Made by a program: the position numbers and the translations under genes. From Alitta virens (taxonomy: Eukaryota > Annelida > Polychaeta > Phyllodocida > Nereididae): a stretch of 64,000 nucleotides of DNA. Positions 42,085 through 53,455 of this stretch are shown piece after piece (the stretch's first letter is position 1; every line of letters starts with the position of its first letter). The notes beneath the pieces were generated by a model, which was not told the origin of the DNA, made no database searches, and was given only the letters and a program-made list of their open reading frames with translations. The stretch covers positions 5,385,407 to 5,449,406 of the forward strand of contig OW028584.1 in assembly GCA_932294295.1 (NCBI GenBank), read 5' to 3'.

Positions 42085-42460
42085 ATGCTACTTCCGCTTC
42101 CGCGCACAGCTGACTTCGCCTGGGCCAATAGGAGCCCTTCTCTTAATCTCCTTATCACTCGCTATAAATTCAACCCCTCAACTCCCTTCATCATTCGCTT
42201 CATTAATTTGAACGCTTATTAGCTTCGGGTCACGTATCCTCTAGCACACCCTGCACGCGCACGCGAATCTTTTAAATATAATCACACAAACCGGCTCTTG
42301 GGAATGTCAAGCATGTTTTTGGACGTCCACTAGAGCCTGTTTTGTGTGTATTTGTCGAAACTCATCTTTGAGTCATAGAGTGTAAGTGTTTGCATTACAG
42401 CCAATAAATGGCACATTTTCCAAACCTATGCCTGACTCATTGTTACTCATTCTTTATTAG
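42085..42460 (+). promoter_or_regulatory. Promoter/poly(A) module, LTR-like
   Basis: In 300 bp: GGGCCAATAGG (CCAAT, 42123), GCTATAAATT (TATA, 42161), a GC-rich patch with GCACGCGCACGCG, then CCAATAAATGG (AATAAA, 42403-42408). This order suits an LTR (U3-R-U5), and it is absent from unit 2, so it was inserted. Clear TG/CA ends and target duplication were not found. Confidence 0.35.
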
Positions 42461-43330
42461 TATTAAACCTTGGCAAATGGAAATTTATCTGAAATATTAG
42501 AAATATGTACTTTTAGATCTGACTTCGAGTGGCCAGTTATAGCCAGGTAGTTCCGTTTAGTGGCAGGTTTTATCGTATAACAGAAAGGCTGTTTTTAATG
42601 AAACTAACTTGATTACTGGCGTTATCATGAGGATGAAAGTTTAATATAACATGCTACTTAGAAGTATATAGGCCTACTTCTATTTTTGCTTGAAACCATC
42701 TACTTTTAAAGTGATTTGCTCCAAAATTACTGGTGTTATATAACTTTTGAAAATTAAGATGACTAGATAAATTTATGCTTTAAATATTGATTATTATGGT
42801 ATTTCTGTGTGGTTGTCTGTTTTATCATGGAGACAATGGTTTTATGATGTAACCATGCTTTGGCCTTACTATTTCATAACGTCTCCATTCAGGTTTCATC
42901 ACTGAGTGAATGCTGCCATATAACAATAGTGGAGTTGAATACAGGCAGTTATGTGTATTAGCAAATGCCTGAACTATAAGTTATCACATGTATATTTTGA
43001 GAATACAGGAATTTATTCCACAAGGTTGTCATATTTCCTGAAGCCAAAGTCTCAGTGGCAATGACGATTCACCACCCTGACAAGTCACCCTGTATGGGAG
43101 TATGCGATTCACCTGTTGATAGCCATTCAAATTTAGTTAAAATCATAACGCATCATATGCACTATGCAGCTCCTGATAAAAACTCTGGTAAATTATCATT
43201 GTAGGACCATAATTATTTCTTTTAGAAAGATCCTGGATAGCAACCTAGATCGATGAATTATAAAATTTAAAATTCAACATCAATTACGTCTGTCTTTGGT
43301 AGCTAGTCATATGTGTTCTGCCAAAAACTT

Positions 43331-43370
43331 GTTCCGTTCCGCAAAGTACAGTTATCCCCATGGATAACAG
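43331..43370. repeat. Palindrome copy 4 (right end of unit 1)
   Basis: CTTGTTCCGTTCCGCAAAGT, then ACAGTTATCCCCATGGATAA, after which the outer arm decays. Preceded by CTGCCAAAAA, as copy 6 is preceded by CTGCCTACAA. Confidence 0.85.
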
Positions 43371-43486
43371 AGGTTTTCACGTGAGATGGGCCTAAGGAGG
43401 CCTTATAACTCATTGAGTCATTTGACCAAGAGGTTAGTCAGTCATAGCCACCACAATTTTCAAAATATAGTAATTCTCCAAGAATG
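43371..43486. other. Spacer between unit 1 and the next TIR element
   Basis: Short stretch with no recognised feature. Confidence 0.4.
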
Positions 43487-44432
43487 CTAGTCGATTCGGC
43501 CTTCGGCCAGTTCGGCCCGGCCGAAAGGACCCGTTTAACTGAGTCGATTCGGCCTACGAAAAAAGTCGGTTCGGCTCCCTGTACATTAGCATTGAGGCCG
43601 AACGGACCCGGTTCTGTCCATTCGGTCTAAGAAATTAGTCTATTCGGCTCTGACGAATGTCCGGCCGCGGGTTCGGCCGGCCGCCAAATAATACTTTTTC
43701 TGCCCTTATCATCCTCCCCCCCTGTCGCCGCTAAGAAATATATCTTGATAACTAATCATGATAGAATGATGCTATTTACACCTAATTGTTCGCGGTATCG
43801 AGCCCTTTTAAAACAAAGAACTTTGTTTTCTGCAATTCTATTTAAAGCACTGCATTCACTCAATGTCCAATTAAAAAAAAAAAAAATTATGATAAAGCAA
43901 TATATTATATAATAAATACTTTAACAACTGTAAATATTACAATTGAGTCACATTGTAGTGATTTAGAGAAGATTTCTTTAAGCAATTCCATGGATGTAAG
44001 CATCCCAGTACTCGTAGATGTTGTATTGTAGTCGGCTATACTTGGCACACTGATACCTGGTCATCTTAGTCCATACAACATGGTATTTCCTACAGCAGCA
44101 CATTTGAATTGTATTTAGATTTAGATTTTATCTAAATAGGTTTCAAATTTATTTGTAAATATATATAAATTAAAACAAACATAAATGTTTTATTTATTAA
44201 TATGTGTTTTAATTTTTACACTTGCATCATCTCATTCTTTCAAGTAATATCACAAAGCATTTCCAATTGCATTCAATTCTTTCTTTATTCCTTTATCCAG
44301 TGCATCAAAGCATCAATTAATAATTGAAAAAAAAAACATTCCTTTCATTAGGATTGCACAACTCAGCTGGCAGACCGAATAGTCTTGTTTTGGCGGGGCC
44401 GAACAGGCTCAAGGCCGAAACGACCTGCTACC
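43487..44432. mobile_element. TIR element with TTCGGCC subrepeats
   Basis: Left end CTAGTCGATTCGGCCTTCGG followed by repeated TCGATTCGGCC / AGTTCGGC words to about 43690. The reverse of the right end GTAGCAGGTCGTTTCGGCCT continues with GTTCGGCCCCGCCAAAAC. An AT-rich ORF-less centre. It shares the terminal design (TAG/GCAGGTCGATTCG) with 29964-30804. Confidence 0.65.
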
Positions 44433-47400
44433 TTCTCCAACATGCTTACAACACCTATTATACAACTGTAGACATTGGTATAAAGCAGATGCTGATCTAT
44501 CCATAAGAATACAATGTACTTTTTAATTTTTTTGGGCAAAGTTAAATTTTCAATCTATCTATCTATATATCGAAATACTGAAATATATCATATCATGTAT
44601 TATATAATATCCAGCAAAGATCCCTGAAAGCCCTAAAATCGCGTGTTGCACCTGCTATTTATATAAGAAGGTACGTTGAGTGTGGTGGACTTTGCATTGA
44701 CAACAATACACAAAACTATTGAATGATTAGCTCCCATCTACTGTTTTTTATTTTTTTAATCTCATACAGAGCAATTCATTTTATGATCTCACTGAAATAT
44801 TTAGTCAAATGTCTTGGTTACAACTTCACTTTTTTCTGCATAATGAGCATATTATCTACTTTTCTTTTTCTCAGACACTAAGACTTAAAAAAGAAAACGT
44901 CGACTTTGAAAATGAAATGAATGTAATACAAGTTTCATAGCTAAGTTATTGAGTGAGTACTTATTTTCCCTTGAGATTCGAGTAATTTCTGAGAAACGTA
45001 CTTGTAAAGTTGGGATATGTTCAGGCCTATATTTGTCAAAAAGAAATAAACTGTTTATCACACAGAGAGTACATGCTGTTTAACGCACCAGACAATTTGT
45101 ACTTTTTGGTAATCTTATGTAATACTTATGTAATACTTTAAAGATATCATGAATTTATCTGCTTCTGGTGCTGCTGGTGTTTGCCTCACCCTGCTCATTC
45201 ACTGAGGTCTTTCCGCAGGGGCGCACATCCTGGGGGTAATGGGGGGGGGGATGTACCCCTACAAAGCAAGTTGGGGGGGGGGGGGTTACGATAATGTAAG
45301 TATCCCCCCCCCCCCCGAGGATATTTACAGTATGAAGTCACTATGAACAGCATGCTTCAATGTTTAAACAAAATAATTCAGTCAGTTAAATGATAGATTA
45401 AATCCAATAATGCTGTCATATGGCATTGTTTTTGTTAAAGCTTTTCTTGTATTTAGTTTTGTTTTCTCTACTGTGTTAATTAATTATTATCTGTTTTTTT
45501 TGGCTGTTGTGGTTCTCATATAATTTAGCATACAGAATTGATAGACTACCAGGGGCATCCTGTATAGCGTCACTTACGTGATTTAAAGGATGTCTATTTG
45601 TTTATGGATTTGGTGAATAAACTCCCTTTCTCTTGTTGATCAAAATTTCTTGAGGTATTACTCAAAAATAGACACAGTGTAACATTTGGACAATGCTTGT
45701 CATGCAAATAAAGAACTATTATGTTAGTGTACAGTCAATAAGCCATCCAAAGGACTTCTAGAGATAGATAGCTTCAAATAGGGCTTGTAGCCATAAATAG
45801 TTCCCACTGTTCAGTGGTACCAATGCAGCAATTTACCGAGTTGACATGAACTGCATTGTATATGGCTGTAATGCCAGTGAATTGTATGCTCTTAACAAAT
45901 AGCTGAATTCAAACAAATCATCTCCAAGACCATAAATCTTAGGGTTCATTTTAACATAGAAATATTGATTCTGAACCCGTATCATCTACCATGCAGTCCC
46001 ATGAACCTTATGATATGATGTTGACAAAGCAGTACATGTATAATTGTAGGCCCATATGTAATTCATCCCAGGGTTTATGCCTATGACTAAATATTTTTGT
46101 CAGTCATTTTTTTTATGATATTATGTTTGTGTTTGGTTGTAAAGTATTAACACCCTGTAAATACCATAAATACGCTATATACATACAGTATATTTGTACT
46201 AAGTTCAGTAACTGCTCTAAGTAACTTACAGAGACTCGTAGCCTTTTCATTTTTGTTTCTGAGTGTTTCCCATATATATTTACAACATTTCATATAAATG
46301 TCACTATTTCTATTTATTTTAATAATTCATCAGAGATGTCTTAGTTGCATTGTAAGTGTGGACATTTTTTAGGCCTATATGAAGCCCCCTAGAAATATAA
46401 TTGGGTCTTCAACGTTTACATTGGGGGGCACGGGCGCTGGGCGCTGATAGCTGGCCCCTATACAAAAAACCTCATCTATAGGTCTAAATGAGTCTCCATG
46501 GACAGATAACCTTGAAAAATGTTATCAGCAATGCACACTATCTATCTATCTATCTTTCTATCTATCTATCTATTTTAACTAAGGATTTACTGAAAAACAA
46601 AACATTTATATAATAAATATTTTGCTAAAATAAAACAAAAATTTATCTATTTATCTATCTATTCAAATATGATTCAAGTACGTGCCACTGGCGGATCCAG
46701 GGGGGGGGGGCACATCCCGTCACCCTTCCCCTTAACACCCCCCCCCCTTTAATTCAGTCCCATAAATCCACGGGTGCCCATTAACCCCAGTTGGTCAACT
46801 GATACATTTGCATACATGATTTTAGACAGTATAAAATTAACCGGAGTGTGCATGTTTTGCATGCATATTTAAAAAAAAAGCCGGGGGTCGGGTATATAAG
46901 GCCACAATCGCGGCACCCCATCATTCTGGGTTTGGCCTTCAAGCAGTCAACATCTCACACCCCCTTACACAAGAACTTGAATATCTAAATAAACAGTGTA
47001 AATGTGCATATCTTTGCATAATTCGTTTTGGGGGACCAAGTTTAGTCATGGAGTCACCAGAAATTTGTGTTTTCGACGTGTTTGATACACCGGGCATGGA
47101 TGTGATTGGCTGATGGTCACACATGATATTTTAGACTCCACCCTCTGAGATGCATTGATTGTAAACACCAAGCAACCACGTGGTTTGCTTACCAGACATG
47201 ATTGCCTGATAGTAATACATTCAAATGTATCCTCAAAAGTACCTCAAATAATTTGAGTGCCAGTCTCAATTCCGAGTGGTACATATTGGATTGCATCTTT
47301 TCAGTGTCATATCATAAATAATTTCAAAGCAAAGTCATCCATGTTATTCCAAGTACAGCAAAGTACTATAATCCATAATTTGACTGAAATGTTCTTATAA

Positions 47401-48483
47401 TTACATTGCTATTCCTGTCAAATGACTGCTTCATGAATGTATACATATGATGCTTCACTCACTGACATCTATTCTAGAATGCTGCTTTTGCAAAATAGCA
47501 AAAGAGTTGGGAGGGGGGGGGCGTAAGGGGGTACAATAGGGAATTAGCAAGGAGACAATAGCACCCCAAATCTGACGTTGGTTCCACATGCTCATGTGGC
47601 ATTATGTAACACCTTTGAATATGACCATGTAACTTATGTTTGAAGTTGACACCATTAATTTATATCACAGGGTTAATATATTTATATTTGGTAAATTCCC
47701 AACTGCCAAATTTTCATATCAGATTACTCCTGTTAATTGTACAGATTTCGATGCTTTTTATACTAATATAACCCATGCAGAAACATTATTCAAGCCATTT
47801 CTTGCTATAGTAGTAAATTTCTTCATTTGACTTGCAGATAGGTCGTTTTTTTTCATGAGGTAAATGATAGATAGATAGATAGACAGAACTACCTAACTAT
47901 CTGTCTAACTTTTGTCTATTTAATTTTATCTATTTAATTTTATCATTTAATTTTAGCTATCATTTGTTTTATGCATATTTATGATAAAGGTTTACTCTAT
48001 TTCTTTAAATATTGAATTGACAGGTGTGTTCATCTTAGTTTACATTGCAAAGCAACAGTCAAGTGTGCTCTAACCCCATAGTCATTTGTCAGTCTGACGC
48101 AATGACCATTGCTGATTACCCATTGACTACAAAGGTATTCAGCAGTTTCTAGAACCCCAATCCCATTATATGGTATGTTGCGCTAATTGCCGACCAAGGG
48201 GTAATCGCTACCCCTAGACCCGCGGAAACATATTGGCAATGCAAGTCTATTTGTTGCATGTATTAATTCAAATATAGATATGCGTTTATTCGTTCTGTTG
48301 CAATTTCTTTTCTAACTATAGTATAATCAAAAATAAATTTCCTCTTTAATTTTTGGTTTTTTGTTATGATCACAAAGAAGCTGCATAATTACAATGGAGA
48401 ATATAACAAAATTCTGGACTATATATAACAAGGCACAAGCATCCTGTGCAATAGATCATACTTTTGAGCATGCAAGGTCATCT
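44433..48483. other. Repeat-block interior, no gene
   Basis: 4 kb of AT-rich DNA with G/C homopolymers (45240-45316, 46701-46748, 47513), an inverted copy of the CAGCAGC-GTGTTTGCC module (45158-45205), a MITE-like end at 46425-46480 and TATC tracts (46539-46660). A half-palindrome CATGGAGTCACCAG occurs at 47047. No ORF looks coding. Confidence 0.5.
46539..46575. repeat. (TATC)n microsatellite
   Basis: About nine TATC units with one TTTC variant. Confidence 0.93.
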
Positions 48484-48540
48484 GTTTCGCAATGTACAGT
48501 TATCCCATGGGATAACTGTATTTTGCGGAACGAACCGAAA
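48484..48540. repeat. Palindrome copy 5 (left end of unit 2)
   Basis: GTTTCGCAATGTACAGTTAT, CCCATGGG, then ATAACTGTATTTTGCGGAAC. Followed inward by CCACCAGAGGTCAGC and GTGAAATAGCTCAGGTCA. Confidence 0.88.
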
Positions 48541-49619
48541 CAAGGGGCCACCAGAGGTCAGCTTGTGAAATAGCTCAGGTCATTGTAACTGCTTTTCCTA
48601 CTTTTAAAACAACCCAACCTTGGAATTGTAAACTTTTAAAAGTGTGCATAAAAATCGATCAATTACTAAATCAATCAATCAATCAGTTTCTGAAAGGAGT
48701 TTGCTTTATAAAAAGTTATCAGTCATCATTTTAATGATTTCTATAACATTACGGAATAAAGATATCGGGTCATTATGGACTATTGATTGCTAAAATGCCC
48801 CCCCCCCCCCTTTTCTTCCACTTATAGGGGAACTCGAGGAAATTAGTATGTTAATTGTAAAAGTTAAATAAGATATAAAAAAAAATATTGCAGTGTCAGA
48901 AAGAAATTTCTTGAAGTACAATTTTCACGATCCACCGAAACGCTGGGGGTCGCCATTACTACATGCGCTTTCAAGTGATGAATGCTATGTGAAATAGAAT
49001 TGCCAACACATGAATTCAATGGGTAATGTCAGCACAGGTCCAAGTTAGAAAATTGGTTATTACCACAGGATTATTTTATAGTAATAAAGAAACAACTTTT
49101 AAGCCTGTTTCATTTCAAGATGGCTGCTCTTAGAATTTTGCTGAAGTTGTCTGATGGTGACAAAATAATCAATTTTTGCATTTTACAAAATAGTAAAAAC
49201 AAATTAAGAATTTCTTTGAAATTTGAAAATTTCGACAGCAAAAATTAATTATAAATGCACAAATAAAGGTATTAATAATTATATATTATTATTGATATAT
49301 TTTGTAAATAAGTTATTAGGAGGGAAAAGTCACAGAAGTAATCTTGTTGTTGCCTTTGAAGTGGTGAGAACAAGGAGGCAGTGTTGCAGACATATGTGGA
49401 CATTTAGATAACATCTATCACCACCTTGTTAATGGGAAATTTTCCACCACCTGAAGACCGTAAAATCTCATAAATAGGCATGGCTAATCGGGAAAGTATT
49501 TTCTAGTCCAGGACAATTATGCCAATAAATCTCAGGTCATTCGTGGTCACTGCATGATGCTTTAAGCTGTTTTTCTATCAGATTTTTTGAAAGATAGCCT
49601 GCTTGTTTACGTTTTGTAT

Positions 49620-50095
49620 AGATAGATAGATAGATAGATAATTTATTAAACATATTTACACAGGGTGTATACAATCAGTAGACCTGTTTTTCATGTAGGC
49701 CCTGTAAAATCATTATGTACAAATAGATAGTACAACTAAAAGCAGAAATAAAAACATGCAATAAATAGATAAAATAATGATGATAAAATCACATTGCTAA
49801 AACATGAACTTTAAGTGCGCATTTAAAAGCATTGAAATTATTAATATCCTTAATATGATTAGGTAAAATACTCCAATAAATAGCACCACAATAAGAGCTT
49901 GGTCTTGGCATATAAAAATTCATAGGATGACTCCTAGCATGGAGTCACTAGAGACTCCATGCTCCTAGTGGATAAACCATTTACATCAAATTGCATTGTA
50001 ACAGTATCACTTAAATGATGTTTCGGAATGGTTTCTACAATTATATGCATGTCTATTTAGATTCTGAGTTCTAATTAGGACATACCCCATGTATG
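49620..50095 (-). mobile_element. Non-LTR retrotransposon 3' end (CR1/Jockey type)
   Basis: On the - strand (49925 to 49800) it reads NFYMPRPSSYCGAIYWSILP, then NHIKDINNFNAFKCALKVHV and a stop, the classic C-terminus of these RTs (xWNSLPxxIKxxxSxxxFKxxLK). A 3' UTR follows, with AATAAA and a (TATC)n tail at 49618-49640. Upstream reads YVLIRTQNLNRHAYNCRNHS. 5'-truncated at the microsatellite near 50096. Confidence 0.82.
49938..49961. mobile_element. 24-bp palindromic insertion with 7-bp target duplication (copy b)
   Basis: CATGGAGTCACTAGAGACTC then CATG, with CTCCTAG on both sides (49931-49937 and 49962-49968). Removing it and one repeat restores an open RT reading (..LSTRSHPMNF..), so it was inserted after the retroposon. 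Confidence 0.78.
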
Positions 50096-50105
50096 TATAG
50101 ATAGA

Positions 50106-50136
<31 letters not shown>

Positions 50137-50157
50137 CTAGACAGACAGACAGACAGC

Positions 50158-50197
<40 letters not shown>

Positions 50198-50232
50198 TAG
50201 ATAGATATATAGATAGATAGATAGATAGATAT

Positions 50233-50276
<44 letters not shown>

Positions 50277-50424
50277 CTCGACAGACAGACAGACAGCTAG
50301 ACAGACAGACAGACAGATAGATAGATAGACAGACAGGCAGATAGACAGACAGGCAGATAGATAGATATATAGATAGATAGACAGATAGATAGATACTATT
50401 ACATAGATAGATAGATAGATAGAC
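50096..50424. repeat. Long (GATA)n/(GACA)n microsatellite
   Basis: About 330 bp of alternating GATA and GACA runs with occasional GCTA/GCTC units. The - strand frame gives a spurious [17 protein letters not shown]. Confidence 0.97.
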
Positions 50425-50659
50425 TTCAACCTTACTACATCACACTTTGGCCTTGATATTTTGCCCAATCCTCTTAACCTGATCGTAAACTTGCCAGTGA
50501 GGACACCCTGCAATTACCCACGACTGTTATTGAATTAAAAAAAATGGGGGGGGGGGCTCATCTTAGTTCGCTGTATTGTGCAAATATATTTAAAAAAAAT
50601 ATTATGCGCATGATATAGCATAGCATAGTGCAGCTCTCTGGTTGATTTTAAAATTGTGT

Positions 50660-50869
50660 AGCTTTTTGTACCCCCCATGCTCCCCAAAAATTGGCAAGCA
50701 ATTGCACAGAGGAAATTATTTAAATACATATATATATACACAGTATACAACAACTAATAGTATCATGGCGCCGATTACTAAAAGCAGTGCAGTCCTGTGG
50801 GTTAATATTCACAATCTGGCTTAAGCAGTCTCTGGGCACCCTGAGCGCTGGTTGCCGATTACAAAAAGC
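50660..50869. mobile_element. Possible second copy of the GGCTTTTTGTAATCGG MITE
   Basis: The right end (GAGCGCTGGTTGCCGATTAC then AAAAAGCC, ending 50869) matches the terminus of the element at 39317. A weak left end (TAGCTTTTTGTACCCCCC) is at 50660. No clear target duplication. Confidence 0.4.
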
Positions 50870-52245
50870 CATTTGCGCCAGCAATTAAAAGTAAATCATA
50901 CTTGCAAACTCTTCAAATACAGAAATTTTTGTATTACTATCATTTTAAGTATATTTTTCCTAATTTCTGTTTGCAATAGGATGATGTTCACAAATCTGTT
51001 GTTTATCAAAGTTAACACAGTTCAATAATGATTTAATGTCTCACTTCTAGAAAACTCTCTTTTTGTTCGAGTGACCAGTTACTTATGAATTTAATTGAGA
51101 ATTACAGCTTATTTGTAAGCCTCAGGTCAGTTTTATTTATGTTTATTCTTGATTAATAGAAATGCAGTGACAGCAGTGTCATCCAAGCATGGATAGTACA
51201 TCAGAGATGCATTCTACATCGGTTTCAACTCTTATTTGTAGAAAAAATAAAAATGGCAGAATTCTGGCAATTAAAGAGGTAATAGAATGAAAGTTACTCT
51301 TTTTAATGAAACAATAATCACTATGCTATGTATAACATATCCAGAGATTCAAGTTCTCCAACTTAGGCCTTCAATCTGCAAAAACATGCACTCTTGTCTC
51401 CATGGACGAACCTAGTTACCGTTGCTAATAAGGGGCAGTCAGGAAGGTGCGGCTTATGCTGTCAAAGCCGGATTGGTCATGATATTTTTGTGATCTTCTA
51501 CAACATTGCTGGTGTTCTATCACCTAGTCAATGTAATTTGAAGTTAGAGAGCTATTTTGAAAATCAAGATGACGGTGTTTTGAACGGAGCACATCTCTAA
51601 AAGTTTAACAATTTCATAATGTGTCCATGCAGGTTTCATCACTTTGTGAATGCTGCCATATAAACGCAGATTCTTCAACTTAAGCTATTTTGCAATACGT
51701 GCCTTTTCAATAAGTAGGCATAATTGTAAATTTAAAAAAAACCTCACAGAAACTATACTTGTCGTGGTGAGGCTGAATACAAGCAAAATTCAATCAGCCC
51801 ATATCAGTACAACATGTTATGGGGTACTGCCCATATATATAAGCAATGATAAGGAGTTATAAGCAAATGCCTGTACATTGCATTAAGATCATTAGGCCTA
51901 AATCATTTTACATATATGCGCTATGCAACTCGATAAAATTCAGTTAAAATTATCATTATACGACAACAATTATTTAAGAACTCTAGTTCCATTGTAAATT
52001 TGTTTCTTTAGAAAAATCCTGGAAAGCAACCTAGATGTTGAATTATAGCCTAAAATTTCAAGTTCTTGTGGAATCACGGGAGTAGATGCAGTCTTGGTGA
52101 GGTAAAGTTTTAAAATTCAACATCTTTAGGTTCATTAGTTTGCTGCTTTGATAGCAACGCTGACCTTTCACTGAGCCTGGTTGCAGATTACAAACCACCC
52201 TGGTGTAGTGGAGACCTCTGGTGTTGTCTGCCTACAACTTGTTCC

Positions 52246-52293
52246 GTTCCGCAAAGTACAGTTATCCCATGGGATAACTGTACTTTGCGGAAC
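52246..52293. repeat. Palindrome copy 6, perfect 48-bp (right end of unit 2)
   Basis: Arms GTTCCGCAAAGTACAGTTAT and CCCA, then the exact reverse complement, giving 24 bp per arm without a mismatch. It is the best copy of the family. It could extrude as a hairpin or cruciform. Confidence 0.93.
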
Positions 52294-52988
52294 AGACATT
52301 TTCTGCAAAGATGTGCCTTAAAGTTTAGGTTAAAGTAGCTAGGAGTAGGGGGAGTCTTCGTTACACATTAATTTTGCTGCTTATATTTACTAATAGAACA
52401 ATGTTACTGTCAATATGCACTTAAATACAGGATTTTATGCACATTTTGACTGTGTCTAGATTAGAATTACTGACTATTGAGGTCATTAACTTCTAGAAAT
52501 ATTGCATTCTAAGACTTGTGGAGCAGCCAATGCACTGCAAATAGACAACATAATATATGCCCTGGATCCAAACTTAATACATGATGAGTTTATTATAATA
52601 ATCCTTTTGTTCAATAACAGTAAATGAATGTGGTTTTTATGCATCTTTAGCTAAATTTAAGTATATAATGGAGTACGAAGCAACTCCTTGGCCGGATGAT
52701 TATAGATATATAGTCCTTTTCGTTTTTCTTATGGTCATAATTGATATTATTGACATGCAAAACTGAAAGTTCCACACCATGCCAAATGGTATAGGTTATA
52801 ATTTAACTTTTGTTAATCAGGCAATTGTAACATATAGCCAATATAGTTCATGTGCATGCACAGGCAGGTAATATTTCAATTTGAAGTACTATTACAGATA
52901 CTTATAATTCATAATGCATTTTGGTCTCTGTTATTATTCCAAAGAAGTTCCACTTTTGAATTCGTTCAGCAATAAATCAATCAGTCAA

Positions 52989-53053
52989 TCTATCTGTCTG
53001 TCTGTCTAGCTGTCTAGCTGTCTGTCTGTCTGTCTATCTATCTATCTGTCTAT
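52989..53053. repeat. (TCTG)n/(TCTA)n microsatellite
   Basis: Tetranucleotide tract, reverse type of the array at 50096-50424. Confidence 0.93.
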
Positions 53054-53396
53054 TTTTCATTTCTTTCATAGAAAGGTAACATGGTGTTTTGTGCCTTTTA
53101 TAAGAACATTGAATGAGGTGGTAACCTTGCATTTAAAACTCCATCAAGAAAGTTAAACTCAGTTTTAAGTAATAAGGGTAACAGTTAGGGTAGGACCGTA
53201 GGAATGGACGGTCATTAAATCTATCGGCCTAGGTCCCTTAATAAGGTATTGTAGGTGCCACAAAAGCAGCAGCATCAGTTGCACCACTAGCAGTGGCTGT
53301 GCTGGGTGAGACAAACACCAGCAGCAGCAGTGCAGCATCTATATTCTAGACATTTTGAATGGTCTTCAGCGCATAATTGGACATCTGCAAATGTTT

Positions 53397-53455
53397 GTTC
53401 TGTTCCATTAAGTACAGTTATCCCACTGGATAACTGTATTTAGCGAAACGGAACA
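53397..53455. repeat. Palindrome copy 7
   Basis: GTTCTGTTCCATTAAGTACA, GTTATCCCACTGGATAAC, TGTATTTAGCGAAACGGAAC. A more diverged full palindrome, about 1.1 kb after unit 2. The CAGCAGC module (53265-53335) lies just before it. Confidence 0.85.

Larger units (their letters stand above)
37201..43370. mobile_element. Palindrome-capped repeat unit 1
   Basis: Collinear with unit 2 (48484-52295) in at least four blocks: GTGAAATAGCTCAGGTCA near the left end (37288 / 48564); AATCAATCAATCAGT..GTTTC (37870 / 48676); a ~180-bp block with GACATATGTGGACATTTAGA (40225-40440 / 49350-49560); and GGTTTCATCACT..GAATGCTGCCATATAA (42890 / 51630). Its right end is the palindrome at 43331. It is longer than unit 2 because of insertions such as the MITE at 39317 and the RT piece at 41507. 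No transposase recognised. Confidence 0.6.
48484..52295. mobile_element. Palindrome-capped repeat unit 2
   Basis: A 3.8-kb unit with inverted ends. Left inward reading: GATAACTGTATTTTGCGGAA ... CACCAGAGGTC; right end reversed: GATAACTGTACTTTGCGGAA ... CACCAGAGGTC. Shares ordered blocks with unit 1. Contains a non-LTR retrotransposon 3' end (49620-50095, - strand), the 24-bp palindromic insertion, and a long GATA/GACA array. No transposase ORF, so non-autonomous if a transposon. Confidence 0.62.

Noticed and set aside
46860..46960. TATATAAGG promoter near 46890
   Set aside because: A single TATA-like word in AT-rich repeat DNA without other promoter elements or a downstream gene.
50157..50513. 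118-aa - strand ORF of [14 protein letters not shown] repeats
   Set aside because: It is the translation of the GATA/GACA microsatellite, not a gene.
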